From Kibdelosporangium philippinense (GTDB taxonomy: Bacteria; Actinomycetota; Actinomycetes; Mycobacteriales; Pseudonocardiaceae), in the NCBI RefSeq assembly GCF_021390435.2, contig NZ_JAJVCN010000004.1, forward strand, positions 972,501 through 1,036,500: a stretch of 64,000 bases of DNA, in the 5' to 3' direction. Made by a program: the position numbers and the translations under genes. Below, piece after piece: positions 40,661 through 50,001 of the stretch. Position 1 is the stretch's first letter. The number at the start of each line of letters is the position of its first letter. Under the pieces are notes generated by a model. It worked only from the letters and a program-made list of their open reading frames with translations, was not told the DNA's origin and made no database searches.

Positions 40661-41524
40661 GTGGAAAGGGCACGGAGTGGCAGGCGGGCATTCCGCTTCC
40701 TGCTAGTGGGGACAAGCATCGCAACCGCGGTCGCGGCGGTGGTGATGGCCTACTTTGTCGAGACGCGATACCCCAGCTCGTCTACCGACCCGCCCGCACA
40801 GACCGTGGGAACCAGGCCACCGGCAACCGAGCCCACGGAAGGCCAGCCGTCCGCGCCACAAACTGCCGGGTCACCCAAACCGACCAGGCCGCCCACATCG
40901 TCGACTGGCTCGCCGCCCTTACTCACCGACTTCATGGCCGACTGCGAGCGAGGCGTCGAGAAATGGAAGCTGGGCCAGGTCGTCTACCCCAAGACCTTCG
41001 CCATGGAGCTGGGCGTATCCGCGGTCTACGTCGCCGCGGTCGACATCCGCGACATCCCGGCGCCACCCTCACAACTGGTCTCCGCGCCCGAAGTACGCAG
41101 CGAGGCCATCGCGGTGAAATGCGTGCTCAGTGCCCGGATCGTGGTTGACCCGTCGATGCAGGTGGACAATCCCAACTGGGTTTCCCGCCAGTTCAACCCC
41201 GTTGGTTCGCTGAACTGGTCGTGGCACGTCAGCGCGACCCAACCGGGCAGTCGCGAACTGAGGCTTGAGCTGCAACCGGCCGTCGTTGACCGGAGTGGCC
41301 TGCAGCTGGCAACGGGATCGGCGTGGGAAACAAGCACGTTTGTCACCAAGGTCGAGGTGAACGCCTCGGCGCCACAACGGTTCGGCCAGTGGTGGTCGGA
41401 CAACTGGCCGGTGCTCCTGCTTGTGGCAGGGGGCATCGGCGCAGCTGTCCTCGGTTTCGTGAAATGGACGGGCAGACTCGGCAAAGAAGTGCGCTCGGCC
41501 CGCAAGTCCTGGCGCAACCACTAG
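40661..41524 (+). CDS. Hypothetical membrane-anchored protein with C-terminal helix
   Basis: 287 aa. N-terminal membrane helix (FRFLLVGTSIATAVAAVVMAYFV, residues 11-33), Pro/Thr-rich linker (35-80), a globular domain (about 85-235; LTDFMADCERGVEKWKLGQVVYPKTFAMELGVSAVYVAAVDI) and a second membrane helix (WPVLLLVAGGIGAAVLGFVKW, 249-269) with a basic tail. The domain would be extracytoplasmic. No known family. GTG start without a strong Shine-Dalgarno; a start a few codons later is possible. Confidence 0.62.
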   Translation: MERARSGRRAFRFLLVGTSIATAVAAVVMAYFVETRYPSSSTDPPAQTVGTRPPATEPTEGQPSAPQTAGSPKPTRPPTSSTGSPPLLTDFMADCERGVEKWKLGQVVYPKTFAMELGVSAVYVAAVDIRDIPAPPSQLVSAPEVRSEAIAVKCVLSARIVVDPSMQVDNPNWVSRQFNPVGSLNWSWHVSATQPGSRELRLELQPAVVDRSGLQLATGSAWETSTFVTKVEVNASAPQRFGQWWSDNWPVLLLVAGGIGAAVLGFVKWTGRLGKEVRSARKSWRNH

Positions 41525-42015
41525 TGGCTCGTCTCAAATCGTTGACCAGGTAATCGAGCCTCCAGGCGGTCCATAATAGACGGTCAATCGCCACATGCGT
41601 CACACCTGCCACACCTACCACACCTGTGCCCCATGTTGATGCCGTGAAGGTCACCTTGACGGCGTTGAACGCACCGAATCTTCCCCTCGCGCAGGCCTAC
41701 CGCCCGCACGGCGCCGCAGGACACCAGGGTGACCGCGGCCATGACGGCCTCCGCGCTGTGTCACCAGGGAAACGTGCAGGTCACCGACCTGAACACCGGT
41801 CCAACGACGCCCGATCACCACTCCTGAAACTCCTGGCACTGGCGTGAGACGCCCCTCGCGAACAGACGCGAGCGTGACCAATACGGGACAACGCAGAAGG
41901 CGACTCTCCACCGAGGACATGCCGCATCCGGGGCCACTCGGACCACCTCGGATCGATCCTCGCTAGCGGACACCGGCTCCGCCGAATAAACGCGGCAACC
42001 TTACGGGACACACCA
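41525..42015. other. Intergenic stretch without a supported gene
   Basis: 491 bp between the membrane-anchored protein and the NmrA-like gene. Short open frames exist on both strands but none has a family signature or ribosome-binding site. It contains a CCACACCT-type direct repeat (around 41598-41622) and nothing else I can name. Confidence 0.5.
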
Positions 42016-42837
42016 CTAGCTGAACGCCGCCGCGTTTTCCCGCACCCATTGGGCGAAAGGCCTTGCGGGCTTGCCGGTCACGAGTTCCACGGTCGGCTGG
42101 GGGACGGTTGCTTCCTCGACCGGATTCTCCATCAGGTCAAGGAAGAACGCGACATACTCCTCGGAATAGCCGCATCCGCGCCACTTGGCTATCGCTTCCT
42201 CTTTGGTCATCTCGATGTACGTGATCTCACGCCCGAGAACCTGGCTGATGATGCGGACCTTTTCCCCGTGGGTCAACGACTCCGGCCCGGTCACCATGTA
42301 CTGCTTGCCGGAGTGACCCGAACGGGTCAGCGCGGCCGCGGCGACGGCCGCGATGTCGGCGTCGTGCACCATCGCGCTTCGGAAGGAGCCAAAGCCTTCC
42401 CTGGCAACACCTTCGGTACGGATCGAGTCCGCCCAGTCAAGCGCGTTGGACATGAACTCGCCCGGCGCGAGCGCTGTCCATTCCAGACCGCTGGCCTCGA
42501 CCGCTTCCTCCAGCGGGCTCTTGGTCAACTCGCCTTTGAGGACGGTCACCCGGCTCGTGCCCGCTGCCTTGGCCACAGCCATGATCTCGTCGCCATTGGT
42601 CAATGGTGAACCGTCGACCCCGTTGAAGTTGATCATGTGAGCGGTCATCACGCCGTCGAAGGCCGCTGTAAGGCTTGCCGCGTCAGTCAATTCGCCCTTG
42701 ACCGCCTCCACTGAGGATGGCAGGTTCGCCGACGCGGGGTCGCGGGTCAGCGCACGAACACCGTGTCCATCCGCAAGTAGTTGTGCCACAAGGGGTCGGC
42801 CGACGTTGCCGGTCGCGCCGGTTACCAAAATCGTCAT
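42016..42837 (-). CDS. NmrA-like NAD(P)H-binding oxidoreductase
   Basis: 273 aa atypical short-chain dehydrogenase. N-terminal dinucleotide-binding VTGATGNVGRPLVAQLLADGHGVRALTRDP (residues 5-34), then GELTDAASLTAAFDGV and HSGKQYMVTGPESLTHGEKVRIIS in the middle. No catalytic Tyr-x-x-x-Lys is apparent, as usual for NmrA/QOR2-type proteins, which act as redox sensors or quinone reductases. Start at 42837 (MTILVTG). Confidence 0.87.
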   Translation of the reverse strand: MTILVTGATGNVGRPLVAQLLADGHGVRALTRDPASANLPSSVEAVKGELTDAASLTAAFDGVMTAHMINFNGVDGSPLTNGDEIMAVAKAAGTSRVTVLKGELTKSPLEEAVEASGLEWTALAPGEFMSNALDWADSIRTEGVAREGFGSFRSAMVHDADIAAVAAAALTRSGHSGKQYMVTGPESLTHGEKVRIISQVLGREITYIEMTKEEAIAKWRGCGYSEEYVAFFLDLMENPVEEATVPQPTVELVTGKPARPFAQWVRENAAAFS

Positions 42838-42928
42838 GAACGAGACAATATTGACGATTTCGGCCAAGGCGCGTCCTCAATTGGGATGACACGGTCAACC
42901 TGTCGTCAAAAGGCTCAAAGGTCGCGGC

Positions 42929-43090
42929 GTGTTCCTGGACGACGTCCGGTTCGGCGAACTCGTCAAGCATTTCCCTGACATGTCACAGCGCGGCCTGTGC
43001 GCCTACTCCGCCAAGAAGGACCACATCGCCGTCAGCATCGACGGCCTGCCCTGGGTGCCGCTGCCGTTGCCGCCGCTCACCCGCTCGTGA
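42929..43090 (+). pseudogene. C-terminal fragment of an unrecognised protein
   Basis: In-frame stretch from a GTG at 42929 (frame open from 42890, closed upstream by TGA at 42887) encoding 53 residues with protein-like composition: FLDDVRFGELVKHFPDM, GLCAYSAKKDHIAVSID and a Pro-rich tail. It overlaps the 3' end of the PhnB-like gene by 14 bp. It reads like the tail of a larger gene whose 5' part is lost. Family not recognised. Confidence 0.35.
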
Positions 43091-43484
43091 TGTTGACCAT
43101 CCAGTTGATCCCGAACTTGTCCACCAGCGAGCCGAACTCGTCGCCCCACATCTGCTTCTCCAGCGGCACGGTGACCGTGCCGCCCTCGGCGAGCGCCTCG
43201 AAGTAGCCGCGCAGGTCGTCGGCGTCGTCGCCGCTGAGGCTGACGGTGATGTTGGTGCCCGGGTTGTAGTTCATGCCGGGCGGGGTGTCGGACGCCATCA
43301 GGGTGTAGCCCTTCGGCGTCTCCAGTTGGCCGTGCATGATCTGGTTTTCCTGCGGCGTGCCCGCCATGCCGAACTCACCGAACGTGTTCAGCACGAGTTC
43401 TCCGCCGAGCACGCTCGCGTAGAATTCCATCGCCTGCCGGGCGTCGCCGTTGTAGCTGATGTACGGGTTGAGTCTCGAAGCCAC
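43077..43484 (-). CDS. PhnB-like VOC-superfamily protein
   Basis: 135 aa. RLNPYISYNGDARQAMEFYASVLGGELVLNTFGEFG opens the VOC domain, and the C-terminus has FEALAEGGTVTVPLEKQMWGDEFGSLVDKFGINWMVNI, typical of the PhnB/3-demethylubiquinone-like branch. Metal dependence and substrate unknown. Start: GTG at 43484 with GGAGAG five bases upstream, favoured over an Arg-rich extension. Divergent from the AhpD-like gene. Confidence 0.87.
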   Translation of the reverse strand: MASRLNPYISYNGDARQAMEFYASVLGGELVLNTFGEFGMAGTPQENQIMHGQLETPKGYTLMASDTPPGMNYNPGTNITVSLSGDDADDLRGYFEALAEGGTVTVPLEKQMWGDEFGSLVDKFGINWMVNITSG

Positions 43485-43619
43485 CGGATCTCTCCTTCGC
43501 AACGGGGAAGAAGGTCAGCATCGTCGCACTTGGCGGCGCCTGCGGCAACCAAACTGGACTACGATCTCGCGGCAAAACTGGACCTCGGATGTGGACAAGT
43601 TCCGGATAGCGTCAGTGTC

Positions 43620-44084
43620 ATGACAGAGCGAATCCAAACCACGATGGGTGTCCCGAAAGCCTTCAACCATCTGCTTGGGATGAGCCAGGCGGTCGAGCAG
43701 GCCGGTATCGAGGCTGGCGTGGACCAGTTGCTGCTCGAACTGATCAAGATTCGCGCGTCGCAGCTCAACGGGTGCGCCTACTGCCTGGACATGCACACCC
43801 GTGACTCGATCAAGCATGGCGAGAACACGCGCAGGCTGTTCGTGCTCGACGCCTGGCGCGAGACGGACCTGTTCACCGAGGAGGAACGGGTCGCCCTTGA
43901 GCTGACCGAGGTGATGACCCGGCTGGCTGACACGCGCGAGGTCTCCGACGAGCTGTACCAGCGCGCGATGAAGGTCTTCAACGAGGCGCAGTACCAGGCC
44001 GTCATCTGGCTCACGGTCGTCATCAATTCATTCAACCGGGTGAACGTGCCCGGTCGTCCGAACCTGCCTGAGGAGGCAGCTTGA
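43620..44084 (+). CDS. Carboxymuconolactone decarboxylase/AhpD-like protein
   Basis: 154 aa all-helical CMD-domain protein. The peroxidase-type motif is intact: IRASQLNGCAYCLDMHTRDSIKHGENTRRL (about residues 45-74), with CxxC followed by His as in AhpD. Likely reduces peroxides using a thiol donor. ATG 43620. The stop overlaps the TTG start of the next gene (TTGA), so both are translationally coupled. Two AAACTGGAC direct repeats (43551-43559 and 43575-43583) lie upstream. Confidence 0.87.
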   Translation: MTERIQTTMGVPKAFNHLLGMSQAVEQAGIEAGVDQLLLELIKIRASQLNGCAYCLDMHTRDSIKHGENTRRLFVLDAWRETDLFTEEERVALELTEVMTRLADTREVSDELYQRAMKVFNEAQYQAVIWLTVVINSFNRVNVPGRPNLPEEAA

Positions 44085-44821
44085 GCACGTCAGCCTTGCG
44101 GGCACTGCACGTGCCCGGAACTCCGTTGATCTTGCCGAACGTCTGGGACGCCGCATCGGCGAAACTCGTCGAACAGGCCGGATTCCCGGTCGTGGCAACG
44201 GGTTCCGCCGCCGTCGCGGAGTCCCTCGGGTACCCCGACCACCATGGCACGCCGGTCGAGACGGCATTCGCGGCGTTCGCCCGGATCACCCGTGCCGTGT
44301 CGGTCCCGGTGACCATCGACGTCGAAGGCGGCTACGGCCTGCCCGAGGCGGTCTTGGGCACGCGGCTGTCCGATATCGGCGCGGTGGGCTGCAACTTCGA
44401 GGACACCGACTTCGAGAACGGCGGTCTCGTCGAGGCCAACAAACAGGCGGACCGGATCGCGGCACTGAAAGGCGCGTTCTCTGAGCTGGTTGTCAACGCC
44501 AGGGTCGACGTGTTCATCACCGCGCAGGACCAGAAAGCCGTGCTGGACGAGGGAATCGAGCGGGCGCGGGCGTACCTGGCCGCGGGCGCTGACTGCGTCT
44601 TCCCGATCTTGATCCGCGATACCGAGGTGCTGAGGACGTTCACGGAAGCTGTCGCTCCGGCCGCGGTCAACACGGTCTACCTGCCCAACGGCCCGGACTT
44701 CGCGGGACTCGCGCAGCTGGGGGTTGCGCGGATCTCCCTCGGCCCTGGCCTGTTCCACTTCGTGAAGACACAGCTGCAGGAGAAGCTGACGCAGATCGCG
44801 GCAGGAGAACGCCCTTACTGA
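44081..44821 (+). CDS. Isocitrate lyase/PEP mutase-superfamily protein
   Basis: 246 aa TIM-barrel of the ICL/PEPM superfamily (PEP_mutase type): LPNVWDAASAKLVEQAGFPVVATGSAAVAESLGYPD (residues 18-53), TIDVEGGYG with metal-binding Asp/Glu (about 79-87), GCNFEDTD and VNARVDVF. The catalytic loop KKCGH of isocitrate lyases is absent, so cleavage or hydrolysis of an unknown oxaloacetate-like or phosphonate substrate is possible. TTG start at 44081 overlaps the AhpD-like stop. Confidence 0.85.
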   Translation: MSTSALRALHVPGTPLILPNVWDAASAKLVEQAGFPVVATGSAAVAESLGYPDHHGTPVETAFAAFARITRAVSVPVTIDVEGGYGLPEAVLGTRLSDIGAVGCNFEDTDFENGGLVEANKQADRIAALKGAFSELVVNARVDVFITAQDQKAVLDEGIERARAYLAAGADCVFPILIRDTEVLRTFTEAVAPAAVNTVYLPNGPDFAGLAQLGVARISLGPGLFHFVKTQLQEKLTQIAAGERPY

Positions 44822-44892
44822 TCGGGGTGGCGCTTTCGGGTCACGGCAGGCATTGTTGGGTGAGCGGCCAGCAGTGCCTGGTTACCTCTTCC

Positions 44893-44926
44893 GGGGCATA
44901 CGTACTCCGATCGTGGGGCATACGTA
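44893..44926. promoter_or_regulatory. Direct repeat GGGGCATACGTA x2, 22 bp apart
   Basis: Two identical 12-mers at 44893-44904 and 44915-44926 with 22-bp (two-turn) periodicity, about 75 bp upstream of the XRE-TPR regulator gene. Direct repeats at 11- or 22-bp spacing are the known layout of SARP-type binding sites; this is a candidate operator. Confidence 0.5.
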
Positions 44927-44999
44927 TTTCGCACAATTGCGGGACACGCTGGTCATCCAGGACCGTTGAACCTCGCGCAACCAGCGGAGGTGGCCCTCG

Positions 45000-46208
45000 A
45001 TGTACGCCGTGCCCGACCGGCCAACGGTTGACTCGACCTTGGGCGAACGGGTGGGGGTACGCCGAAGGCAACAAGGCCTGTCCCGCCGGGCCGTCGCCAA
45101 CCTCGTCGGACGCAGCGAGGAGTGGCTGCGCCAGGTCGAACGCGGCCAGCGCAAGCTCGACAGCATCGAAGTGCTCACGCATCTGGCCCGCGTGCTGCAC
45201 ATCGACGATCTGACCGAGTTCCTGGGCTGGCGCGACGACGAGACCGCCCGCAACGAGCCGAACTGCGGACCGCTGACTGAGCGGTTGCGTGACGTGTTGA
45301 TGCAACCGCTCTTCATGGCCGAGCCCGTGCGGACCCCGCCGGTGCCACGGCTGTGCATGGAACTGGACCATCTGCTGGCCACGTGGTGTGAGTCGGCGCG
45401 CCGGTACACCGTGGTCGCCAACCTGCTGCCCTGCCTGCTCAAACGGCTTCGCGGGGTTTCGAAATCGGGGGAGCAGTCGCCGGAGCTGGCCGCCGCGCTC
45501 ACCCAGGCATACGGTCTGGCCTGCGCTTTCGCCGCCCGGATGAACGATCACCACCTGGCGTGGATCGCCGCTGACCTGTGCATGGACGTCGCGGTCGAAT
45601 CCGGGGACCCGGTGCTGATCGGCGCGGCAGCGGTGCATCGAACCGCTTGCATGCGGGCCATGGGGTACCTGCCGCAGGCTCGTGAGTTCGCTCAGGAGTC
45701 GGCGAACCGGCTGCAGACCGACCGCGAGGAAGTGATCAAGGGCGCGTTGTTGCTGCAGGCCGCCGAGGCCGCGGCGGCCGACAACGAGCCCGACGAGGCC
45801 TTCGCGCTGCACGCGCAGGCCAGGGCGATCGCCGACCAGCGGGAGAAGGACGACATCGTCGCGTCCATCTACTTTGGACCCACCGAGGTCGGGATCAGGG
45901 AAGTCGGCCTGCTTGTCCGCCTTGGCAGGCTGGACAAGGCGTTGCGGCTGGCCCGGACCGTGTCGATGCCGACAGAAGCACCGCACGGCACGCAGATCCG
46001 GCACCTGGTCACGATGGCGTTCGCGTACACGCGCACGCGGGACGACGTCGCCGCGGTGTTCGCGCTGAACCGGGTCGCCGCGATCGCGCCCGCTGACCTG
46101 CGCTTCGACCCGTTGGCCCGGCAAGCCATCCGTGGCCTGACCAAACGCGGCCACGTCCTCGTCGCGGAAGATCTTGCGAAGCTCAGTTCGGAGGCTTGCC
46201 TGGCGTAG
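45000..46208 (+). CDS. XRE-family regulator with TPR-like C-terminal domain
   Basis: 402 aa. HTH: LGERVGVRRRQQGLSRRAVANLVGRSEEWLRQVERGQRKLDSIEVLTHLARVL (about residues 14-66). The remainder is helical, Ala-rich TPR-like repeats (AAALTQAYGLACAFAARMNDHHLAWIAADLCMDVAVESGDPVLIGAAAVHR...), as in actinomycete developmental/antibiotic regulators of the NsdA/BldD-neighbour type. ATG at 45000 with GGAGG nine bases upstream. Preceded by the 22-bp-spaced direct repeats. Confidence 0.85.
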   Translation: MYAVPDRPTVDSTLGERVGVRRRQQGLSRRAVANLVGRSEEWLRQVERGQRKLDSIEVLTHLARVLHIDDLTEFLGWRDDETARNEPNCGPLTERLRDVLMQPLFMAEPVRTPPVPRLCMELDHLLATWCESARRYTVVANLLPCLLKRLRGVSKSGEQSPELAAALTQAYGLACAFAARMNDHHLAWIAADLCMDVAVESGDPVLIGAAAVHRTACMRAMGYLPQAREFAQESANRLQTDREEVIKGALLLQAAEAAAADNEPDEAFALHAQARAIADQREKDDIVASIYFGPTEVGIREVGLLVRLGRLDKALRLARTVSMPTEAPHGTQIRHLVTMAFAYTRTRDDVAAVFALNRVAAIAPADLRFDPLARQAIRGLTKRGHVLVAEDLAKLSSEACLA

Positions 46209-46291
46209 CCCGGATGGCGGATGAGGTTCACTCGGTCGGGTATTCCCGGCGCGGGTAGCATCCACACGACCTGACCAGGACGTGGAATGCG

Positions 46292-48522
46292 GTGAGTGAC
46301 CTGTCCGACCTGACGAGCTTTGTAGGACGGCAGGCCGAAGTTGACCAGGCCGGCCGGCAACTCTCCGTCAGCAGGCTTGTCACGTTGACCGGACCGGGTG
46401 GCGCGGGTAAGACACGGCTGGCGACGCGACTCGCTCAAGACTACGTGGACGACGCGCGTTTCATCGCGCTGGATTCCTTGCGCGACCCCGGATTGCTCGC
46501 GCAGACCGTCGCCGCGGAACTGGGTCTGCGGGACGTTCCCGACGAACCGACCAGCCGAGTCGTCGAGTTCCTCAAGGACAAGTCGCTCCTGCTCGTGCTC
46601 GACAACTGCGAGCACATGGTGCAGGCCTGCGGAACACTCGTCGGCAAGATCCTCGACGCGGCACCTGACGTCCGCATTCTTGCCACGAGCAGGCATGTTC
46701 TCGGCGTCGGCGGCGAACAGTTGCTGCCGGTCAACCCATTGCCTGTGCCCCAGGTACGTAACGGCAAGCTGGTTGGTGACTCCTCGGCGGTGACGTTGTT
46801 CGCCGATCGTGCCGCCGCTGCCGCACCAGGGTTCGAAGTCACCGAGGACAACCAGGAAACCGTCGTCAAGATCTGCGAACGCCTTGACGGCATGCCGCTC
46901 GCGATCGAGCTGGCCGTGGTGTGGCTGCGGGTGCTGTCGCTGAAGGAACTGCTGGCGCGCCTTGACGATCGCTTCCGGCTGCTGTCGCGGGGTGAACAGA
47001 CCAAACCAGCCCGTCACCAGACGCTCGGTGCGACCGTCGACTGGAGTTACGAGCTGTGCTCGCCTGAGGAACAGGCGCTGTGGTCACGTCTTTCGGTGTT
47101 CGACGGCGGTTTCACCCTCGCCGCCGCCGAGGCCGTGACCGCGTTCGACAGCTTCGAGATCCTGTCGCTGATCGCGGGCCTGCTGGACAAGTCTGTGCTG
47201 ATCAGGGACACGGCGGCGATGTCGCGCGCTACCGGATGCTGGAAACCATCCGGCAGTACGGCCTGGACCGGCTGCGCCAAACCGGCCAGGAGAACGAGTT
47301 CCGTGCCCGCCACAGCCGATACTTCCTCGAATTCGGCCGCTCGGTCGCCTCGGAATGGTTCGGGCACAAGCAATTCGAGCTGGTCGCGGAAACCCGCCGG
47401 GAACACGCGAACCTGCGCTCGGCCTTGGATTTCGGCCTGTCCGACGGCGACGGGCTGACCGGCGCGTGGCTGGCGGTGAGCCTGCACTTCTATTGGCTGA
47501 ACTGCGGGTTCTTCGGTGAAGGACGCCGGTGGCTCGATCGGGTGCTCGCCCTTGCCCTACCGGATGACGTGCGGGTTCACGCGTTGTGGATCAACGCGTA
47601 TGCCACGGCAGGGCTCGGCGAAGGACCGGCCGCCATCCGAATGGGCGAGCAGGCAGTCGAGTTGGCGCGGAAACTGGGCGACGAGGAACTGATGTCGTTG
47701 GCCTTGTATGCCCGCGCGACCACGGCACTCGTGACCGGTGATTATCCGACGGCTGACGCGTGCTACGGCGAAAGCGTCGAATGCTACAACCGCGTTGAAA
47801 ACCCTGGCGCACGGTTGTTCCCGCCTTATGCCGCGCGGGGCATGACCGCGGCTTTCTGCATGGATGCCAAGCGTGCCCTGGAATTGGGGGAGCTGGGAAT
47901 CCAGTATTCGGCGCCACGCGGGGAACAATGGGCGCGAGCGTACGCGCATTACGCCCTCGCGATGGCTAAATGGATGCTCGGCGACTTGGACGCGTGCATG
48001 CTCCAGGCGGCCGACAGCATCAAATTGCACTTGCGGTTCAATGACTTGAGCGGGTTCGTGATGGTCGCCGAACTACTCGCCGCGATCGCACTGGCCAACC
48101 AGCAAACCGAGCGCGCCGCCGGAATTCTCGGTGTGGTGGAACGGGTCTGGATGGAGGTCGGCGGTTCGCTGCTTGCCGGATCCCAGCCGTGGCTGGTCCC
48201 GCACCAGGCCTGTGAACAGCAGCTGCGCAAGATCATGGGCGACGACCGGTATGTCGAGGCTTTCACGATCGGCACAGGCAACGGCGTTTCATTGTCGTCC
48301 GCGGCCGAATACGTTCTGTCCGGTCGTGACCGCAGTGGCCCGTTGACCAAACGGGAACTGCAAGTCGCCGATCTGGTCGCACAAGGCGCCACGAACAAGG
48401 AGATCGCCGGGCGTCTCAACATTTCCCGCCGTACCGCCGAAGTCCACGTCGATCACATTCTGCGCAAGCTCAAGTTCGCCTCGCGCGCCCAGATCGCCGC
48501 GTGGGTCGCGGAAAAGAACTAA
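46292..48522 (+). pseudogene. LAL-type LuxR regulator (ATPase-TPR-LuxR HTH), frameshifted
   Basis: About 743 codons interrupted by a single-base deletion around 47210-47211. N-terminal part: Walker A GPGGAGKT near residues 34-41 and LLLVLDNCEHM (Walker B), through LLDKSVLIRD. The second part continues one frame over with GGDVARYRMLETIRQYGLDRLRQTGQENEF, a TPR-like region and a C-terminal LuxR HTH (GPLTKRELQVADLVAQGATNKEIAGRLNISRRTAEVHVDHILRKL). Everything else is conserved, so the lesion is recent or a sequencing error. GTG start at 46292. If the lesion is real, the N-terminal part ends early and lacks the DNA-binding domain. Its 3' end overlaps the convergent permease gene by 53 bp. Confidence 0.85.
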
Positions 48523-49264
48523 GATAATCGCCTTCCGCCCAAGGCAGCAGGCGTCGTTCGAGCCAGACCAGCCCGTAGAACAACACGATGCTCATGACCG
48601 CGAGCAACGCCATCGCCGCGAACGCCAACGAAGTATCGGCGCTGGCACCGGATTGGACGATCACGTAACCAAGGCCCGCCTTGGCGCCGACGAATTCCCC
48701 GATCACCGCACCGATCACGGCGAGTGAGATCGCCACCTTCATCCCGACGAACACCTGGGGCATGGCGTAGCGCAGCCGGAGTTTGAAGAATTCCTGCGAG
48801 CGGGAGCAGTCCATCGAGCGCAGTAGTTCGACCAACTCGGCTGGTGTCGACTTCATCCCGGACGCTGTGGAGATCACGATCGGGAAGAAGCAGACAAGGA
48901 ACACCATGATCACCTTGGGCGCCATGTCGAAGCCAAGCCATACCACCAGGATCGGCGCGATCGCGATCTTCGGCACCGCGTTCACCGCGAGCAGCAACGG
49001 GTAGATCATCCGCTCGAGGATCTTCGACGACACGATCAGCAGTGCGATCGGCACTCCGGCGATCAGCGACAGCAGGAACCCCTGGACGGTCTCCCACAGC
49101 GTGACGCCCGCCTGATCGAGCAGGAACCCTTGCTGTGCAATGTAAGCGTCGAAGACATCCTTTGGGCTCGGCACAAGGTAGGTTTCGATCGAGAACACGA
49201 CCGTGGCCAGCCACCACAGCCCGATCACCACAGCGAGGCCGGCAATCGGCAGGACTATTTTCAT
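48470..49264 (-). CDS. ABC transporter permease, SsuC/TauC/ThiX type
   Basis: 264 aa with six helices; the EAA-type loop ELVELLRSMDCSRSQEFFKLRLRYAMPQVFVGM lies at about residues 143-175. The C-terminal tail (EGDYLSSFPRPTRRSGRARRT) is unusually basic and lies in the 53 bp overlapping the convergent LuxR-type gene. Third gene of a complete importer; overlaps the ATPase gene by ATGA. Confidence 0.87.
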   Translation of the reverse strand: MKIVLPIAGLAVVIGLWWLATVVFSIETYLVPSPKDVFDAYIAQQGFLLDQAGVTLWETVQGFLLSLIAGVPIALLIVSSKILERMIYPLLLAVNAVPKIAIAPILVVWLGFDMAPKVIMVFLVCFFPIVISTASGMKSTPAELVELLRSMDCSRSQEFFKLRLRYAMPQVFVGMKVAISLAVIGAVIGEFVGAKAGLGYVIVQSGASADTSLAFAAMALLAVMSIVLFYGLVWLERRLLPWAEGDYLSSFPRPTRRSGRARRT

Positions 49265-50001
49265 GCTGGCGCCAACAGGTCGTGCAGTTCGTTGCTGATC
49301 CTGGCGACGTCAGCCGCGTGCGCGTTGCGGCCGAGCGTGCGTGGCCGTGGAATGTCCACAGGGACGATCCGGTGGATCCGGCCTGGCCGCGGCGTCATGA
49401 CCGCGACCCGGTCGGAAAGCAGCACGGCCTCGTCGATCGAATGTGTGACGAACACGATCGTGGCCTGGTGATCCAGCTGGATCCGTTGCAGCAGCTCGGA
49501 AAGCTCGGTCCGCGTCAACGCGTCCAACGCGGAGAAGGGCTCATCCATCAGCAGCACCTTCGGACTCTGAATGAGCGACCGGCACAGTGACACCCGTTGC
49601 CGCATGCCCCCGGAAAGCTCGTGCGGGAGACGCCTTTCAAACCCTTCCAGGCCAACCGATCTGAGCAGCTCGTGCGCCCGGTCGGGGTAGCCGCGCCGGT
49701 TCAAGCCGAAGATCTCGACCGGAAGCATCACATTGGACAGTACGGAACGCCACGGCAGCAAAGCGGGTTGCTGGAACATGAACGACACGTCCCTGCGCGG
49801 CTTGGCAACCGGTTCGCCTTGGACAGTGACGGTTCCCTCGGCAGGTTCGAGCAACCCGGCGATGATCCGCAGCAGTGTGGACTTGCCGCAGCCGGATCGC
49901 CCGATCAGCGTCACGAACTCGTTGGCCGCTATCGACAGATCGATACCGGCGAGCGCCTCGACCTCGCCGAAGGTGTGGCGCACCCCAGCGATCTCGATCA
50001 T
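49261..50001 (-). CDS. ABC transporter ATP-binding protein, SsuB/TauB type
   Basis: 246 aa. Walker A GRSGCGKST (about residues 34-42), Q-loop FMFQQPALLPWRSV, signature LSGGMRQR (about 129-136), Walker B VLLMDEPFSALD, H-loop FVTHSIDEA. Typical of the nitrate/sulfonate/taurine/HMP-precursor importers. Overlaps both neighbours by ATGA (49261-49264 and 49998-50001). It may also energise the two orphan binding proteins at 25637 and 31688, which is inference. Confidence 0.9.
   Translation of the reverse strand: MIEIAGVRHTFGEVEALAGIDLSIAANEFVTLIGRSGCGKSTLLRIIAGLLEPAEGTVTVQGEPVAKPRRDVSFMFQQPALLPWRSVLSNVMLPVEIFGLNRRGYPDRAHELLRSVGLEGFERRLPHELSGGMRQRVSLCRSLIQSPKVLLMDEPFSALDALTRTELSELLQRIQLDHQATIVFVTHSIDEAVLLSDRVAVMTPRPGRIHRIVPVDIPRPRTLGRNAHAADVARISNELHDLLAPA

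Noticed and set aside
41525..42015. Small genes in the 491-bp gap
   Set aside because: Candidate frames on both strands lack family features, start signals and typical composition.
43326..43619. Longer N-terminus for the AhpD-like protein
   Set aside because: It would run antisense through the divergent PhnB-like gene and across the promoter; the family starts at 43620.
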